A stretch of 64,000 bases of DNA from GWE2-40-63 sp050179685 (GCA_050179685.1 JBFXEW010000005.1:124001-188000), one strand, 5' to 3'; positions 23,701 to 33,498 are shown, counted from the stretch's first letter. Notes: a model not told the origin generated them from the letters alone. A program made the numbers and translations.

Positions 23701-26700
23701 TTTTGATTGTCAGGGAATAACCGATTTATATTACTTAGTTATTGATAAAGGAACTGACCAGGCCTACAGCCTGACACTTAATGCCACCGACAAAGCATAC
23801 TTTGCTCTTTTCGGTGATAACGACGAAGGTTGGAATGATACCGATAACGCAAATCCGGAAAACAGAAAAGCCTTATGGATAAAAGCCGGCACCTTAATTC
23901 TTGAAGGTTACGTTTATATTCCTACCCTTACCGAAGATGCATTACCCCAGGCTGATGGCACCTATACCATTGGAGAAAATGCAGCATTGGTATTAAATGG
24001 CGAACATGTGTTTGTTAGCCTGACATCATTAACTGGTCCCAGTGGCATCCACAGTGCCATTGACTATACCGGTTTATCCTATAGCACATCCGACGGACTC
24101 CAAAATGATCGCACCGATGCCTTATATCTTTATGGCACACTAATAGTCAATGCCGGTACCCTAGAAACTTCGAATTCACAAGGCATTGTATATAGGGCCG
24201 AATCAACCGGAAACCGCCTTGAACTGCATGGTGGATTGATACGAACCGGACAATTCCGGGTAAGTGCTTTTGCCGATGCCGGAAATGCTAAAATGGCTTA
24301 CATACAAAGCGGAGGAGAAATCAAGCTACTGGATAATTTTACCGACGATTATGCTATTTTTGACTTAAGTGCCGTGCTGGGTACTTTTAGTATGAGTGGC
24401 GGAACCATTTCTATTGAAGAACTGGCTAACCGTAACATAGGTGCCATTGAAATTGCTTGCAACGAAAGTAACATAAACGTTACCGGTGGTTCAGTTATTA
24501 TTAACAATAGTGTAGGAACAAATCGAGTGGCTGGTATTTCAACCACTGCTCCTTTCCATAACTTTATTCTCAGACAAAATCGAACCCGGGGAGTTCAACT
24601 CTATTCCGCTTTGGTTTTAAACGCTAACCTTCAAATAGAAGCCGAAAATTTCAATGCAAATAGTAACGATCTGACTATTGGAAGCGATTTAATTATTTCT
24701 TCAGGAGCCACATACACCACTGGAGCAAATACAACTACTTTTAATGGTTCCAAAGAATCAAATTTGTATTTACCCACTTTGCAAACCTTTAATAACGTAG
24801 CTATATCAAAATCGTTAGAAGGCAAAAATCTGGTTATTGCTTCAGGCTTGCCAGTTGCCATGCAGGTAAACGGTACTTTTTATCAGGAAAACGGAATATT
24901 TGATTATAAAGAATATACTGCCCGCTTAAATGGTGCAATATACCTGGCCGACACCATTGGAGTTGCTGAAACTACCGGGAAAATTCTAATCAATGGACCC
25001 AACCAACAAGTGCTTACATCCAATAATGGATGCATTAGAAATATGGAAATTAATAATGCCAACAATTTGGTTCTGGATGGTGATTTAAATATTATTGGAA
25101 CCCTGACGTTAACCAATGGCGTTTTTGATATAAACACCAGGAAGTTGACTATGTATGGAGCCGAAGCAGTTTTTGCCGGTTCACATTCCACTACTAGCAT
25201 GATTCAAACTTCTGGTAATGCTTCCGATGGCGGTTTATTAATGTATCTGGACGAAAATGAAACTTTAATATTTCCAATCGGTACCAACGCGAATGGAATT
25301 ACCAGGTATACACCAGCAATGGCTATATTTTCAGATTACAGTGACGATGGCTACATTCAGATTCGTCCGGTTGATAATGTATTAGCGACCACAAATAATT
25401 CAGGAGGTAATGTATTATCATATTATTGGCGTATAAGTCATTCTGATTTTACAACATTGCCAAGAGTTCAATATATTTTCACGTATAACAACTCTGACGA
25501 TGATAACAATGCCGATAATACCTTTTATCCGGGTAAAGTACTTGACAATTCACCATTTACCCGCTCCTATGAAAACAACCTGGCTTTAGTTGCCGATACA
25601 GATACACCTCCAACCATTGTTTTTAATGGAGGCGGTTCCGGTTATCAACTAGAAAATGCGAATTATACTGCGGGCGTAGCCAACCGTTTTACCGGATCGG
25701 TTCGTATTTTTTATACACGTGTTTTAGGAGATGCTGCAGGTACCAACTGGACAAATACAAACAACTGGACCTTCGGTACAAATACAGACTATAGTCCGCA
25801 TGACAGCAGACAGGCTCCTGCCGGAGCATACCCAACAACAGGTGATATAGCCTATATTGGATGGGTTCCTTTTGGCGATCCAAATTTTACTAATGGAAAA
25901 CCCCATGGAATAGAAGTAAATACGGGAGTAAATTTTAGTGAACTTCGTTTTACCCAAATGCTGGATACGGACGGAAATCCCACAGCACGGGATTATGCCT
26001 ATAACTTTCAATTCAGACCCACCATCTGTATTAATCCCGGTGGTTCGCTGAACGGAACCTTAATATCGGGCGAAGGATTATTTTGGTGTCGCTCAAATGG
26101 AGGAACTAAAGTGGATCCCAATTTCAATGGTATCGATCTTGGAGGTTTTGTTGAACAGGATTCATCTTATTTTATCTACGAATCAAACAATGATGGTTGG
26201 ATCTATAATAATATTCCAGTAGAGTTGCCCAACCTGTTAATATCGGGCGATGGTTGGGGAGCTAATGACAGAAACTTTACCATATCGACTGACTTAAACA
26301 TCAGACAGGATTTTGAATTACTGGGGGATGTAAATTTACAAGTTCGCAGCAATATTTCTGTTGGCAATCACCTGAAAATGATTGAAACTACTTCACCAGC
26401 TAGCGGTGGTGGAGCAAGAATTGATTACCCAAATAATGCCAGTTATTCTATTAGTATTTTGGGCGATTTAAAACTTATTAATACAGGGGCCATTATACGT
26501 ATTAATGCTCCAAACACAACCCAAAACGCAAGTTACTTAAATGTTTATGGAAACATAACCCAGGATAACGCTGCCGGTGGCGGATTGCAGCTTTATACAG
26601 CACTTAATCAGGATTACATAAAACTGTCCTTATTGGGTGAAGGTAACAACCAATACGAAATTCTTTCGGGTGCTATAGCTAATTTATACTACCTAACATT

Positions 26701-29700
26701 GGATAAAGGAACCAGTCAGAATTCCACATTTACTTTTTTGGATGATTTCAATCTGAATGGGCCCACCAATGGAACCACAAAAGCATTGGAGCTACTCAAT
26801 GGAACACTTATACTGGATGACACGGATATAAGTATTAATTTAACTACAGGAGGCGATGATTTTGCCATCCCCGCTTCAGCAGCCTTAGTTTTAAATGCTG
26901 GTACAACAAACACAAACGGTGCTAACTCGGGTATTTTGCTCGATGGTTCGTTAATACTGAATGGAGGTACCTTTACTACAAACGGCACCGAAAATAATTA
27001 CATTCAGTATGGAGCTTCAGGTAATGCTAAAATTGAAATTAATTCAGGTTTGTTGCACGTTGGAACCCAGATACGACGTTTAACTACCAGCTCAGCTGGT
27101 GTGTTAAACTACAAACAAACAGGTGGCGAAGTACTTATCGGTATAAATTCTAATGGAGCAGATTATGTGCAAAGTAGAGGTATACTTGAAGTACTGAATT
27201 CAGGCAGTAGCTTTGAACTTATTGGTGGAACTTTAACTTTGGTGCGACAAAATGGAAATAATCCGGAAGTAGCTGCTCTATATCTCGATCCCTCGACATA
27301 TAATCTAAGTGGTTCTACCATAGTTTTCGGAAATGCAAATACACCTACAGCTCAAAATAGCTTTAATATTAACTCAAGTATACCTTTAAATAATCTAACA
27401 ATAAACACCGATGCCGTAGTTGCCGATTATCCTAATATTAATCTGGCAACCCGTCCTTTAACCATACTAGGTGATTTAACAATAAATGCGAATGCTACCT
27501 TTGATGCAAAAGGATTAAATCTCACGCTATCGGGAAACTTAATTAATGAGGGAACTTATACTGCAAGTAGCAATACCCTTGTTTTTTCATCAAATAATGG
27601 ACAAAATATTTCTGGTTCTGGAACCTACGACATTTATCGCTTCACAAAAACAGGTTCTGGAACTTTAACACTGGGTACCAATATTTTGGTTAACGATTTA
27701 TTGGACATTGATGAAGGCACTTTACATACCAACGCTTATGATTTAAGAACAAAAGGTAATGTAACTCTTGATGGCACCCTTACAAGTACATCGGGTAATG
27801 GAATTGTTTTTGAGGGAACAACACTTCAGGATTTAAAACGTTCCACTTTAGGAAATAGCACCATGGGTATTGTCACTATCAATAATACTTATGGAATTAA
27901 AGTTTCAAATACGGGGCACAGTTTCACTATAAATAATAGTTTAAAACTTCAGAATGGTGTATTTAACATTGGTGGAAGTTTGCTAGAATTTGGTGAAAAC
28001 GCCATTATTGAAGAGATATCCCCTTTCTCAACTTCGAACATGATTCAAACAAACAGTTCATTTCAGGATCATGGAGTTAAGAAAAACTTTCCTGCAGGAT
28101 ACGTAACTGATTTTATTTTCCCTGTTGGTCAATTAAAATACACTCCGGTTTCTTTCAATTTTTCTTCTGGAGATCATACCACTGGTACTGAAGCAGGATA
28201 TATTACAGTACGTCCGGCAAACGAACCGCATCCTTCTGTAAATGATGGTGATAACTTTTATACCTCAGGCGATTTAAATAATGTATTACAGTATTATTGG
28301 ATTTTGCGTGCTGATAATTTAAGCGGGTTTAAATCAGATGTTACCTTTAAATACGAAGATACCGATGCATTGGCAACTGAACCAGGCTTTTCTGAAGGGG
28401 ATTATTTAGCAGCCAGAATTCTTACTAATAATAATCCGGAAGGACTAATTGGAAAATTCCCTGGAGGAGTTGATCCTGTAGCACATATTATTTCATTCTC
28501 ATTTGAGGATGTAAACCACACTGAAATAGCCGGTGATTATTTTGCCGGTATTGATGCTGCAATACCAAGTAAAGTAGCAACCTATGAAACAATTGGTCTA
28601 GGAGGAAATATCAATGAGCCAACTACTTTTTTAAATACTCCTGCTATTGTTCCTCCTTCGGGAGCAATTCTCATTGTAAAATCAGGTTCAGAGGTAGTTT
28701 TCAATGTTTCAAACGTAAGATTATACAAAACAGAAATAGAAGATGGAGCCACTTTAATTATAAATGAAACAAGCGGACACCGACTAGGAACTGTAACAGG
28801 AACAGGTAACATTAAAGTAGTTAGTAATACATCGAATATTACATTTCCGGCAGCCGATTTTATTGAGTTTTTTAATTGCTCAGGAGGTGGTCTTGAGTAT
28901 GGCGGTTCTGGAAATTATAGCATTATGGCTGGTTTACCTTCGGTCAGAAATCTAAAAGTTTCAGGAATTGGTACTAAAGAACTTTCGAATGATATTGAAA
29001 TTTGTGAAGATCTTTCAATAGATGGTCCTGAGTTGAGTAATCCATCTAATTTTCGTGTTGATGTATATGGTAATATGGAAATTCCTAATGGTACTTTTAA
29101 CAGTGGAACCAATGTAATTAATGTAACTGGTACAGTTACGGTTAACGGTGGTACTTACAATGGTCAAACCGGAGGAACTGATTCATTTGGAGCTTTATCT
29201 ATTTCAGCTGGAACATTTAATGTGGGTTCAGCAGGGTCAATACATATAAAAGGAAACTTATCCTTAACCGGAGGAGCATTTATTGGAGGTACTGGTAATG
29301 CGCGATTAGTCTTAAGTGGTTCAACTAATCAATCAGTTACAGGTAGCTTTACAGGAACTAACAAAATGCGCAATCTTGAAATTTCGAATAGTAGTGGAGC
29401 CACTTTACTGGGTAATGTAACCATAAATAATACATTATTTTTAACCAATGGTGTTGTAACTCCAGGAGCTAATACCTTGTTATTGGAATCAACGGCAACG
29501 GTATCACCTGCCACAGGAACTACCGCATCGCATATTAATGGTAAACTTTCCAAAACCATTGGAACAGCAGGTTCCGGTTTTACTTTCCCCACTGGAAAAT
29601 CAGGTCGCCTGGGATACGCAATAGTAAGTGAAATAAGTGCTGCCGGTGACACCTGGTCGGTAGAGTATTTTACCGGCACAGCAACCAACGAGGCCGGAGT

Positions 29701-30592
29701 TACCGGATTTGAGCCATCTTCGTCTACAATTGCATCCGTAAGCGAAAAAGAATACTGGAAAATTACCGACGGACAACCTTCGGGAAGCCGAACAGCAAAA
29801 GTAGGATTAAGCTGGAATAGTTTTAGCCGGGTTTCTGAAATAGATACGGAACGTGAAAAACTGGAAACCATGGTATGGAATGGTACTACCTGGGACAACT
29901 TTGGTGGAACTAATTTTTCCGCTTACCATACGGCATCAGCAGGTTCATTTTTATCAACCTCTGAAGTATCCTTTAGTGAAAAAATTATTACACTGGGAAC
30001 CTCCGATTCTGACAATCCACTCCCGGTTACCTGGCTTAATTTTTATGCAAAAGCCAACTTAACCAATGTAGTACTGGCCTGGGCCACTGCATCAGAAAAA
30101 GATAATGATTATTTTGATGTGGAACGTTCGCTCGATGGTATTGAATTCACAGCAATTGGACGGGTTTATGGTGCCGGAAACAGCCTCACCCAAAAAGCAT
30201 ACAGTTTTACCGACGATTACCCGTTTACGGGAACTGCTTATTACCGACTGAAACAAGTTGACTTTAACGGCGAATACGATTACTCCAAAACCATAGCTGT
30301 TAATTTTGAAGGAACTCAGGTTTTCGACGATAATTCAGTTGTTATTTATCCCAATCCATTTAAAGATGGAGATCTGACGCTTGAATTAAAAAGTATTCAA
30401 GGCAATACACCGGTAAGTATAAAAGTAAGCAGCTTAACGGGTAATATGGTTTATGTTGTAAATCTAAATGCACCGGAACATCATAAAGTAAATTTAATTC
30501 CCATGGCTATGGACAGGCTTCCACAAGGCATTTACTTTATCAGCATAAGTACAGTAAACAAAACTATTACAAAACGCCTGATAGTAAATTAA
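20738..30592 (+). CDS. Giant modular T9SS-secreted surface protein (3,284 aa)
   Basis: Cell-surface or secreted protein: signal segment about 34-53 after a charged 33-residue extension, an N-terminal beta domain to about 265, then four composite modules, and from about 3095 the LPVTWLNFYA...YYRLKQVDFNGEYDYSK segment that commonly precedes a T9SS type A sorting domain (about 3200-3284, YPNPF...LPQGIYFISI..., ending KRLIVN). Each module starts with a W.N...W motif (about 267, 732, 1657, 2615), continues as repetitive beta-solenoid (SGNLT.NNG..., T.N...L.G), and ends with a block around (M)I.T...FPIG (about 580, 1487, 2430, 2930). Low lysine/cysteine and high Asn/Thr/Gly/Ser are typical of adhesins. 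No enzymatic motif seen; adhesion or matrix function is inferred. Confidence 0.9.
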   Translation: MTTIYKRTVHSIVAETSIKQNCANNKAKEPFRILKGATLFLVFILLSINSWSQSASWNYFPETGTIGTQYNWIDCSGGTAIVSGDDAEGSFNWPFTFQFYDDTYTTTDVISVSTNGFIRFDGTASTSYADASNYDLNAGAISLGQIIALGVYDGKVGDAGGYVNYLVTGSAPNRVLTIEFNNLEIDYNDGDYADIQVSLYESSNIIVIKEGAENVGNVANNADLGICSGIATYFHYWTDVNGNANSWIKYTPAPANAGFYRSAASTNWNNRINWDRWDGDSWETPTVGQGYPGEFENTMQVEIQNNHTITLTADVPYPIGSLKIDGGGSDSYLDFNSGTSLTVSGETYLNSNSNNDEKAIRIDEGIFSTGSLIANSGGNSQDAYLRISTGSATINRDLILNSTDRRTYILFTGNGALNVGGNLSGGGITSTTGGSANAPTSGTVNYNGTTAQNVEAYTYYNLELSGIGTFNASGNITVNNNFSISGGGILNTSSNLTLNGPSSCGGSIMASGGTVTYNANAQQIIPGTYNIMENAGSDASLCGSVNITSDLRLNGGKISLGDYDLTLANGATITPSVAFSAGNMIETNGSGFLVKESTTEAGFEILYPIGSGGYYNSMDLRNGLTATLVGTGSIKVKAVTGAQGVNFLKKYWEVVSNNLSVISNVHLLFNYDNAEVDGIQADYTPWVNPDGTTWITPDNPTAAGVKPFGSTNSGILDGKWTAGSTPPVPPVTWYAYASDGNWTNPAHWTLDGAANPDYVNPENAIPASSDIVVIPSGKKITIPIGTNNLRLIQIEVIGTIDIGTTNGHNFGLIKGNGTIVLSGSAGVDNFPTGNTTLFADPVLGGTVKINGAGLSLNTNRTYNNLLVDLTSGSATVLSDYVINGNLTIRNGDFKINNNSNTTPLNISVLHDVFVETNGTISVGEANAVSGVSATGYGNYHKYFHVFSVGGNFTNQGSVRLTNQNAPDYNSRTTNGAVSLVFNGTTHTNFDCQGITDLYYLVIDKGTDQAYSLTLNATDKAYFALFGDNDEGWNDTDNANPENRKALWIKAGTLILEGYVYIPTLTEDALPQADGTYTIGENAALVLNGEHVFVSLTSLTGPSGIHSAIDYTGLSYSTSDGLQNDRTDALYLYGTLIVNAGTLETSNSQGIVYRAESTGNRLELHGGLIRTGQFRVSAFADAGNAKMAYIQSGGEIKLLDNFTDDYAIFDLSAVLGTFSMSGGTISIEELANRNIGAIEIACNESNINVTGGSVIINNSVGTNRVAGISTTAPFHNFILRQNRTRGVQLYSALVLNANLQIEAENFNANSNDLTIGSDLIISSGATYTTGANTTTFNGSKESNLYLPTLQTFNNVAISKSLEGKNLVIASGLPVAMQVNGTFYQENGIFDYKEYTARLNGAIYLADTIGVAETTGKILINGPNQQVLTSNNGCIRNMEINNANNLVLDGDLNIIGTLTLTNGVFDINTRKLTMYGAEAVFAGSHSTTSMIQTSGNASDGGLLMYLDENETLIFPIGTNANGITRYTPAMAIFSDYSDDGYIQIRPVDNVLATTNNSGGNVLSYYWRISHSDFTTLPRVQYIFTYNNSDDDNNADNTFYPGKVLDNSPFTRSYENNLALVADTDTPPTIVFNGGGSGYQLENANYTAGVANRFTGSVRIFYTRVLGDAAGTNWTNTNNWTFGTNTDYSPHDSRQAPAGAYPTTGDIAYIGWVPFGDPNFTNGKPHGIEVNTGVNFSELRFTQMLDTDGNPTARDYAYNFQFRPTICINPGGSLNGTLISGEGLFWCRSNGGTKVDPNFNGIDLGGFVEQDSSYFIYESNNDGWIYNNIPVELPNLLISGDGWGANDRNFTISTDLNIRQDFELLGDVNLQVRSNISVGNHLKMIETTSPASGGGARIDYPNNASYSISILGDLKLINTGAIIRINAPNTTQNASYLNVYGNITQDNAAGGGLQLYTALNQDYIKLSLLGEGNNQYEILSGAIANLYYLTLDKGTSQNSTFTFLDDFNLNGPTNGTTKALELLNGTLILDDTDISINLTTGGDDFAIPASAALVLNAGTTNTNGANSGILLDGSLILNGGTFTTNGTENNYIQYGASGNAKIEINSGLLHVGTQIRRLTTSSAGVLNYKQTGGEVLIGINSNGADYVQSRGILEVLNSGSSFELIGGTLTLVRQNGNNPEVAALYLDPSTYNLSGSTIVFGNANTPTAQNSFNINSSIPLNNLTINTDAVVADYPNINLATRPLTILGDLTINANATFDAKGLNLTLSGNLINEGTYTASSNTLVFSSNNGQNISGSGTYDIYRFTKTGSGTLTLGTNILVNDLLDIDEGTLHTNAYDLRTKGNVTLDGTLTSTSGNGIVFEGTTLQDLKRSTLGNSTMGIVTINNTYGIKVSNTGHSFTINNSLKLQNGVFNIGGSLLEFGENAIIEEISPFSTSNMIQTNSSFQDHGVKKNFPAGYVTDFIFPVGQLKYTPVSFNFSSGDHTTGTEAGYITVRPANEPHPSVNDGDNFYTSGDLNNVLQYYWILRADNLSGFKSDVTFKYEDTDALATEPGFSEGDYLAARILTNNNPEGLIGKFPGGVDPVAHIISFSFEDVNHTEIAGDYFAGIDAAIPSKVATYETIGLGGNINEPTTFLNTPAIVPPSGAILIVKSGSEVVFNVSNVRLYKTEIEDGATLIINETSGHRLGTVTGTGNIKVVSNTSNITFPAADFIEFFNCSGGGLEYGGSGNYSIMAGLPSVRNLKVSGIGTKELSNDIEICEDLSIDGPELSNPSNFRVDVYGNMEIPNGTFNSGTNVINVTGTVTVNGGTYNGQTGGTDSFGALSISAGTFNVGSAGSIHIKGNLSLTGGAFIGGTGNARLVLSGSTNQSVTGSFTGTNKMRNLEISNSSGATLLGNVTINNTLFLTNGVVTPGANTLLLESTATVSPATGTTASHINGKLSKTIGTAGSGFTFPTGKSGRLGYAIVSEISAAGDTWSVEYFTGTATNEAGVTGFEPSSSTIASVSEKEYWKITDGQPSGSRTAKVGLSWNSFSRVSEIDTEREKLETMVWNGTTWDNFGGTNFSAYHTASAGSFLSTSEVSFSEKIITLGTSDSDNPLPVTWLNFYAKANLTNVVLAWATASEKDNDYFDVERSLDGIEFTAIGRVYGAGNSLTQKAYSFTDDYPFTGTAYYRLKQVDFNGEYDYSKTIAVNFEGTQVFDDNSVVIYPNPFKDGDLTLELKSIQGNTPVSIKVSSLTGNMVYVVNLNAPEHHKVNLIPMAMDRLPQGIYFISISTVNKTITKRLIVN

Positions 30593-30612
30593 TAAGAAAC
30601 TAACCTGATAAT

Positions 30613-30653
30613 AAAATAGCTGGATACTTAAAAGTGTTCAGCTATTTTAGTTT
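30613..30653 (+). terminator. Hairpin terminator after the giant T9SS gene
   Basis: Perfect 10-bp stem AAAATAGCTG (30613-30622) / CAGCTATTTT (30639-30648), followed by AGTTT, 20 bases past the stop codon. Confidence 0.65.
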
Positions 30654-30795
30654 AACCTTACATCCAATTGAATTTATTGCAGCCCGGTCAAATTAAAAGC
30701 TATCATAAAACAGCATTTTTTCTGAGCCACTGGTTTCTGCCAGACAATCCATTTAAAAAGATGCTCCGTATAAGCAGTTAATTAATGTTAAGTTT

Positions 30796-31911
30796 ATGAA
30801 ACTGTTTTTACCTACGCTGATATTCTTACTTTTAAGCCAAATGGTTTTGGCGGGCACTACTAAAATTGATGGTGAATGGACCAATCCAGCCATTTGGAAT
30901 GAAGGGGTTCCACCAAGTCAAACGGTATCATTTGCTACCCATTACGTTCAACACAACGTCACAGTTGATGGAAACCTGGATTTACTGGCCGGAGGCAATT
31001 TAATTATTGGTGATGAATCGGGTGAAAAAAACACCTTATCGGTATCAGGTTCCATAAGTTCAGCTTTATTATCAAACATAATTATTCGTTCCGATGGCAT
31101 ACTGGTAATTAATAGCAGTGCCCTTAATTCCCTTTGGGGAAGCATACAGGTAGATGGGGAGTTAATCATCTTAGGTGATTTTGTAAACAGTGGGTCTTCG
31201 GGTATTAGTATAAGCGAAGGAGGAAAAATTACGGTGGAAGGAAATTTGACAAACGATGGCACTATTGACAATCAGGGAACTCTAACGGTAGATGGCGAAA
31301 TAACGGGTAGTGGAACCATTGATGGAAATAATCCGCTTCCGGTGGAACTACTAAGTTTCGATGCCAAACAAACCGAAGAGGGAATAACTATCGTTTGGGT
31401 AACTGCCACCGAAGAAAACAATCATTATTTTGAAATTCAACGCAGTGCCGATGCCCTGACTTTTGAAAATATGGCTACCATTTCAGGAGCCGGAAACAGC
31501 GACAAGGAACTTTCGTACACCTTTACCGATAAAAATCCTTTGGAGGGAATTGCCTATTACCGATTAAGGCAAGTCGATTTTAATGGCATGTTTGAAATTT
31601 TTGACCCGCTTGCAGTAAACTATACCAACAAAGAAATATTTGCAAATGAACCTGAATTAAGTTTATATCCAAATCCCTATACAAATGGTGGGTTAACACT
31701 GGAATTGGTTAATTGGAATTCAAATTCTTCCACAACTATTTTAGTAATTGATGTTTCTGGTAAAGTAGTTTTTAACCAGGTTTACAATTCACGAAATGGA
31801 AGCCAGATTGAGTTTAACGAAAGTAATCTGAATAATCTACCAAAGGGATATTATCTGCTGGTTGCAAAAAATAACTCCGCGTCACAAAGCACACCCTTGA
31901 TTATACAATAA
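30796..31911 (+). CDS. Short T9SS-secreted relative of the giant surface protein
   Basis: 371-aa secreted protein with a signal peptide (LFLPTLIFLLLSQMVLA), one W.N...W block (GEWTNPAIWNEGVPP), a short beta-solenoid (about 55-175, NLIIGDESG..., GKITVEGNLTNDGTIDNQGTLTVDGE), then LPVELLSFDAKQTEEGITIVWVTATEENNHYFEIQRS and YYRLRQVDFNG, and a C-terminal T9SS type A sorting domain (YPNPYTNGGLTLEL...LPKGYYLLVA). The last 195 residues closely parallel the end of the giant protein upstream, as if it were a one-module version. It follows that gene by 203 bases beyond a terminator. Confidence 0.88.
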   Translation: MKLFLPTLIFLLLSQMVLAGTTKIDGEWTNPAIWNEGVPPSQTVSFATHYVQHNVTVDGNLDLLAGGNLIIGDESGEKNTLSVSGSISSALLSNIIIRSDGILVINSSALNSLWGSIQVDGELIILGDFVNSGSSGISISEGGKITVEGNLTNDGTIDNQGTLTVDGEITGSGTIDGNNPLPVELLSFDAKQTEEGITIVWVTATEENNHYFEIQRSADALTFENMATISGAGNSDKELSYTFTDKNPLEGIAYYRLRQVDFNGMFEIFDPLAVNYTNKEIFANEPELSLYPNPYTNGGLTLELVNWNSNSSTTILVIDVSGKVVFNQVYNSRNGSQIEFNESNLNNLPKGYYLLVAKNNSASQSTPLIIQ

Positions 31912-31933
31912 ACCGAATGGTACAAAATTGAAG

Positions 31934-32165
31934 AAAAAAGAGGTTGTCCCAAAAGTAAGGTGCATTTACCAAAAACTTACAAAATGGAAGTAATCTTCAA
32001 AAAAGGGACGCTCCTGCCTGGCCGGCAGACAGGGATGACGCGGATTTTGACTGATTTTCGCAGATCTAATCAGCGTAAATCAGTTTTTTCAGCGTTATCA
32101 GCGTTCTATTCCTTTTAATTTGAAAGAAGATGGTTTAAATCTTTTGCTTTTTAGACAGCCTCTTT
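31934..32165. mobile_element. MITE-like non-coding element with terminal inverted repeats
   Basis: AAAGAGGTTGTCCCAAAAG at 31937-31955 is the imperfect inverted copy (16 of 19) of CTTTTTAGACAGCCTCTTT at 32147-32165. The 230-bp interior has no gene but holds a palindrome CCTGCCTGGCCGGCAGACAGG (32013-32033) and a repetitive stretch with ATCAGCGTAAATCAG (32067-32105). Ends of the GAGG(C/T)TGTC type are, to my memory, frequent on Bacteroidota insertion elements. No clear target duplication is visible. It abuts the nspC stop codon, so its right end may also act in termination. Confidence 0.55.
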
Positions 32166-32170
32166 ATTTT

Positions 32171-33307
32171 TTATGACAAACGATTTTTGTAATCGATGTA
32201 GGTAAACTCACGAACCAATTGTAAGGTATCGTCCGGTTTCCAGATGGCTATTGACGGATGCCCAACCCCATTAAACAAGGTTGTTTTAACCATGGTATAA
32301 TGTATCATATCTTCAAATACCACCGTATCGCCAATTTTTAATTCCCTGCCAAAATCGTAAACTTCCATAAAATCACCGGCCAAACAGCTTAATCCTCCCA
32401 AACGGTATAAAAACCGGCTTTCGCTTGTGGGTTCAGGGGCTCCCACAATTCGCGGGCGGTAGGGCATTTCGAGTGTATCGGGCATGTGGGCTGTAAACGA
32501 AACATCGAGAATGGCTGTTTTAACACCCCGGCTTTCAACTACATCCAAAACTTTTGAAACCAAAACTCCGGTATCCCAGGCAAATGCGCTACCGGGTTCT
32601 AAAATAATATGTACTTTATATTTTTCTTTAAACCGTTTCAATAACTGAATCAGATGTTCTACATCGTAATTCTGACGCGTCATCAGGTGGCCACCTCCAA
32701 AATTAACCCACTTTAATTCATGCAAATAGCTTCCAAATAATTTTTCGAAAGATTCCAGGGTGCGTTCCAGGCTGTACGAATCAGATTCACACAACACATG
32801 AAAATGCATCCCATCAATTCCTTCAGGCAGTTTTTCAGGTAAATATTCCTTTAAAATTCCTAAACGCGATTTGGGCGAACTGGGATTGTATAAGTCGGTA
32901 CTCACATCGCTTTTTTCAGGATTTACCCTAATGCCACACGAAATGGATTTGCCGGATTTTTGTATTTGCGGAAAATAGGTATTGAACTGAGTAAGTGAAT
33001 TAAAAACCATATGACTGGCCAAAGAACTTAATTCAGGAAATTCATCCGGAATATAGGCCGGTGCATACACATGGGCTTTGGTCTTCATTTCGTCGACACA
33101 TAACTGAGCTTCGAACAGTGAACTGGCTGTTGCCCCCTGAATGTATTCGCGTACCAACGGAAAGACACTCCACATGGCAAAACCTTTAAAAGCCAGAATA
33201 ATCTCCACTCCTGCTTTATCCTGCACATAACGAATCAACTCCAGATTTTTTCGGAGTCTGGCTTCGTCCAAAACAAAACAGGGAGAAGGAATTTTTGAAT
33301 AATCCAT
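32171..33307 (-). CDS. nspC: Carboxynorspermidine/carboxyspermidine decarboxylase
   Basis: 378-aa PLP enzyme of the alanine-racemase/ornithine-decarboxylase fold that decarboxylates carboxyspermidine or carboxynorspermidine to the polyamine. Visible: PCFVLDEARLRKNLE start, the PLP lysine in LAFKGFA (about K40), VNFGGGHLMT (glycine-rich phosphate loop), ILEPGSAFAW, and the C-terminal GGLSCLAGD with the catalytic Cys supplied across the dimer. Length is normal. It lies downstream of and in line with the dehydrogenase for the previous step. Confidence 0.95.
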   Translation of the reverse strand: MDYSKIPSPCFVLDEARLRKNLELIRYVQDKAGVEIILAFKGFAMWSVFPLVREYIQGATASSLFEAQLCVDEMKTKAHVYAPAYIPDEFPELSSLASHMVFNSLTQFNTYFPQIQKSGKSISCGIRVNPEKSDVSTDLYNPSSPKSRLGILKEYLPEKLPEGIDGMHFHVLCESDSYSLERTLESFEKLFGSYLHELKWVNFGGGHLMTRQNYDVEHLIQLLKRFKEKYKVHIILEPGSAFAWDTGVLVSKVLDVVESRGVKTAILDVSFTAHMPDTLEMPYRPRIVGAPEPTSESRFLYRLGGLSCLAGDFMEVYDFGRELKIGDTVVFEDMIHYTMVKTTLFNGVGHPSIAIWKPDDTLQLVREFTYIDYKNRLS

Positions 33308-33498
33308 TTTTTTTTGAGGTTTGATGCTAGATATTAGAAACTAGACTTTAGAGCTGTTAATCTTCACTTGCAAGTAAAGCTCGTTCGGAAGAAAAAAGGA
33401 GCTTCAATTTATGAAAATTTAAATCTCAAACTCCTCTTTAAAAGTTTCCGGATTCTAAAAGTCTATAGTCCAGACTCTAGAATCTAATTTCTCTAATT
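33308..33498. other. Low-complexity spacer with inverted CTAGA-type repeats
   Basis: Between the two polyamine genes. GCTAGATATTAGAAACTAGACTTTAGA (shortened here to its 33329-33355 location) has an imperfect inverted partner around 33455-33487. It could form a long hairpin in the transcript between the genes. No reading frame. Confidence 0.4.
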
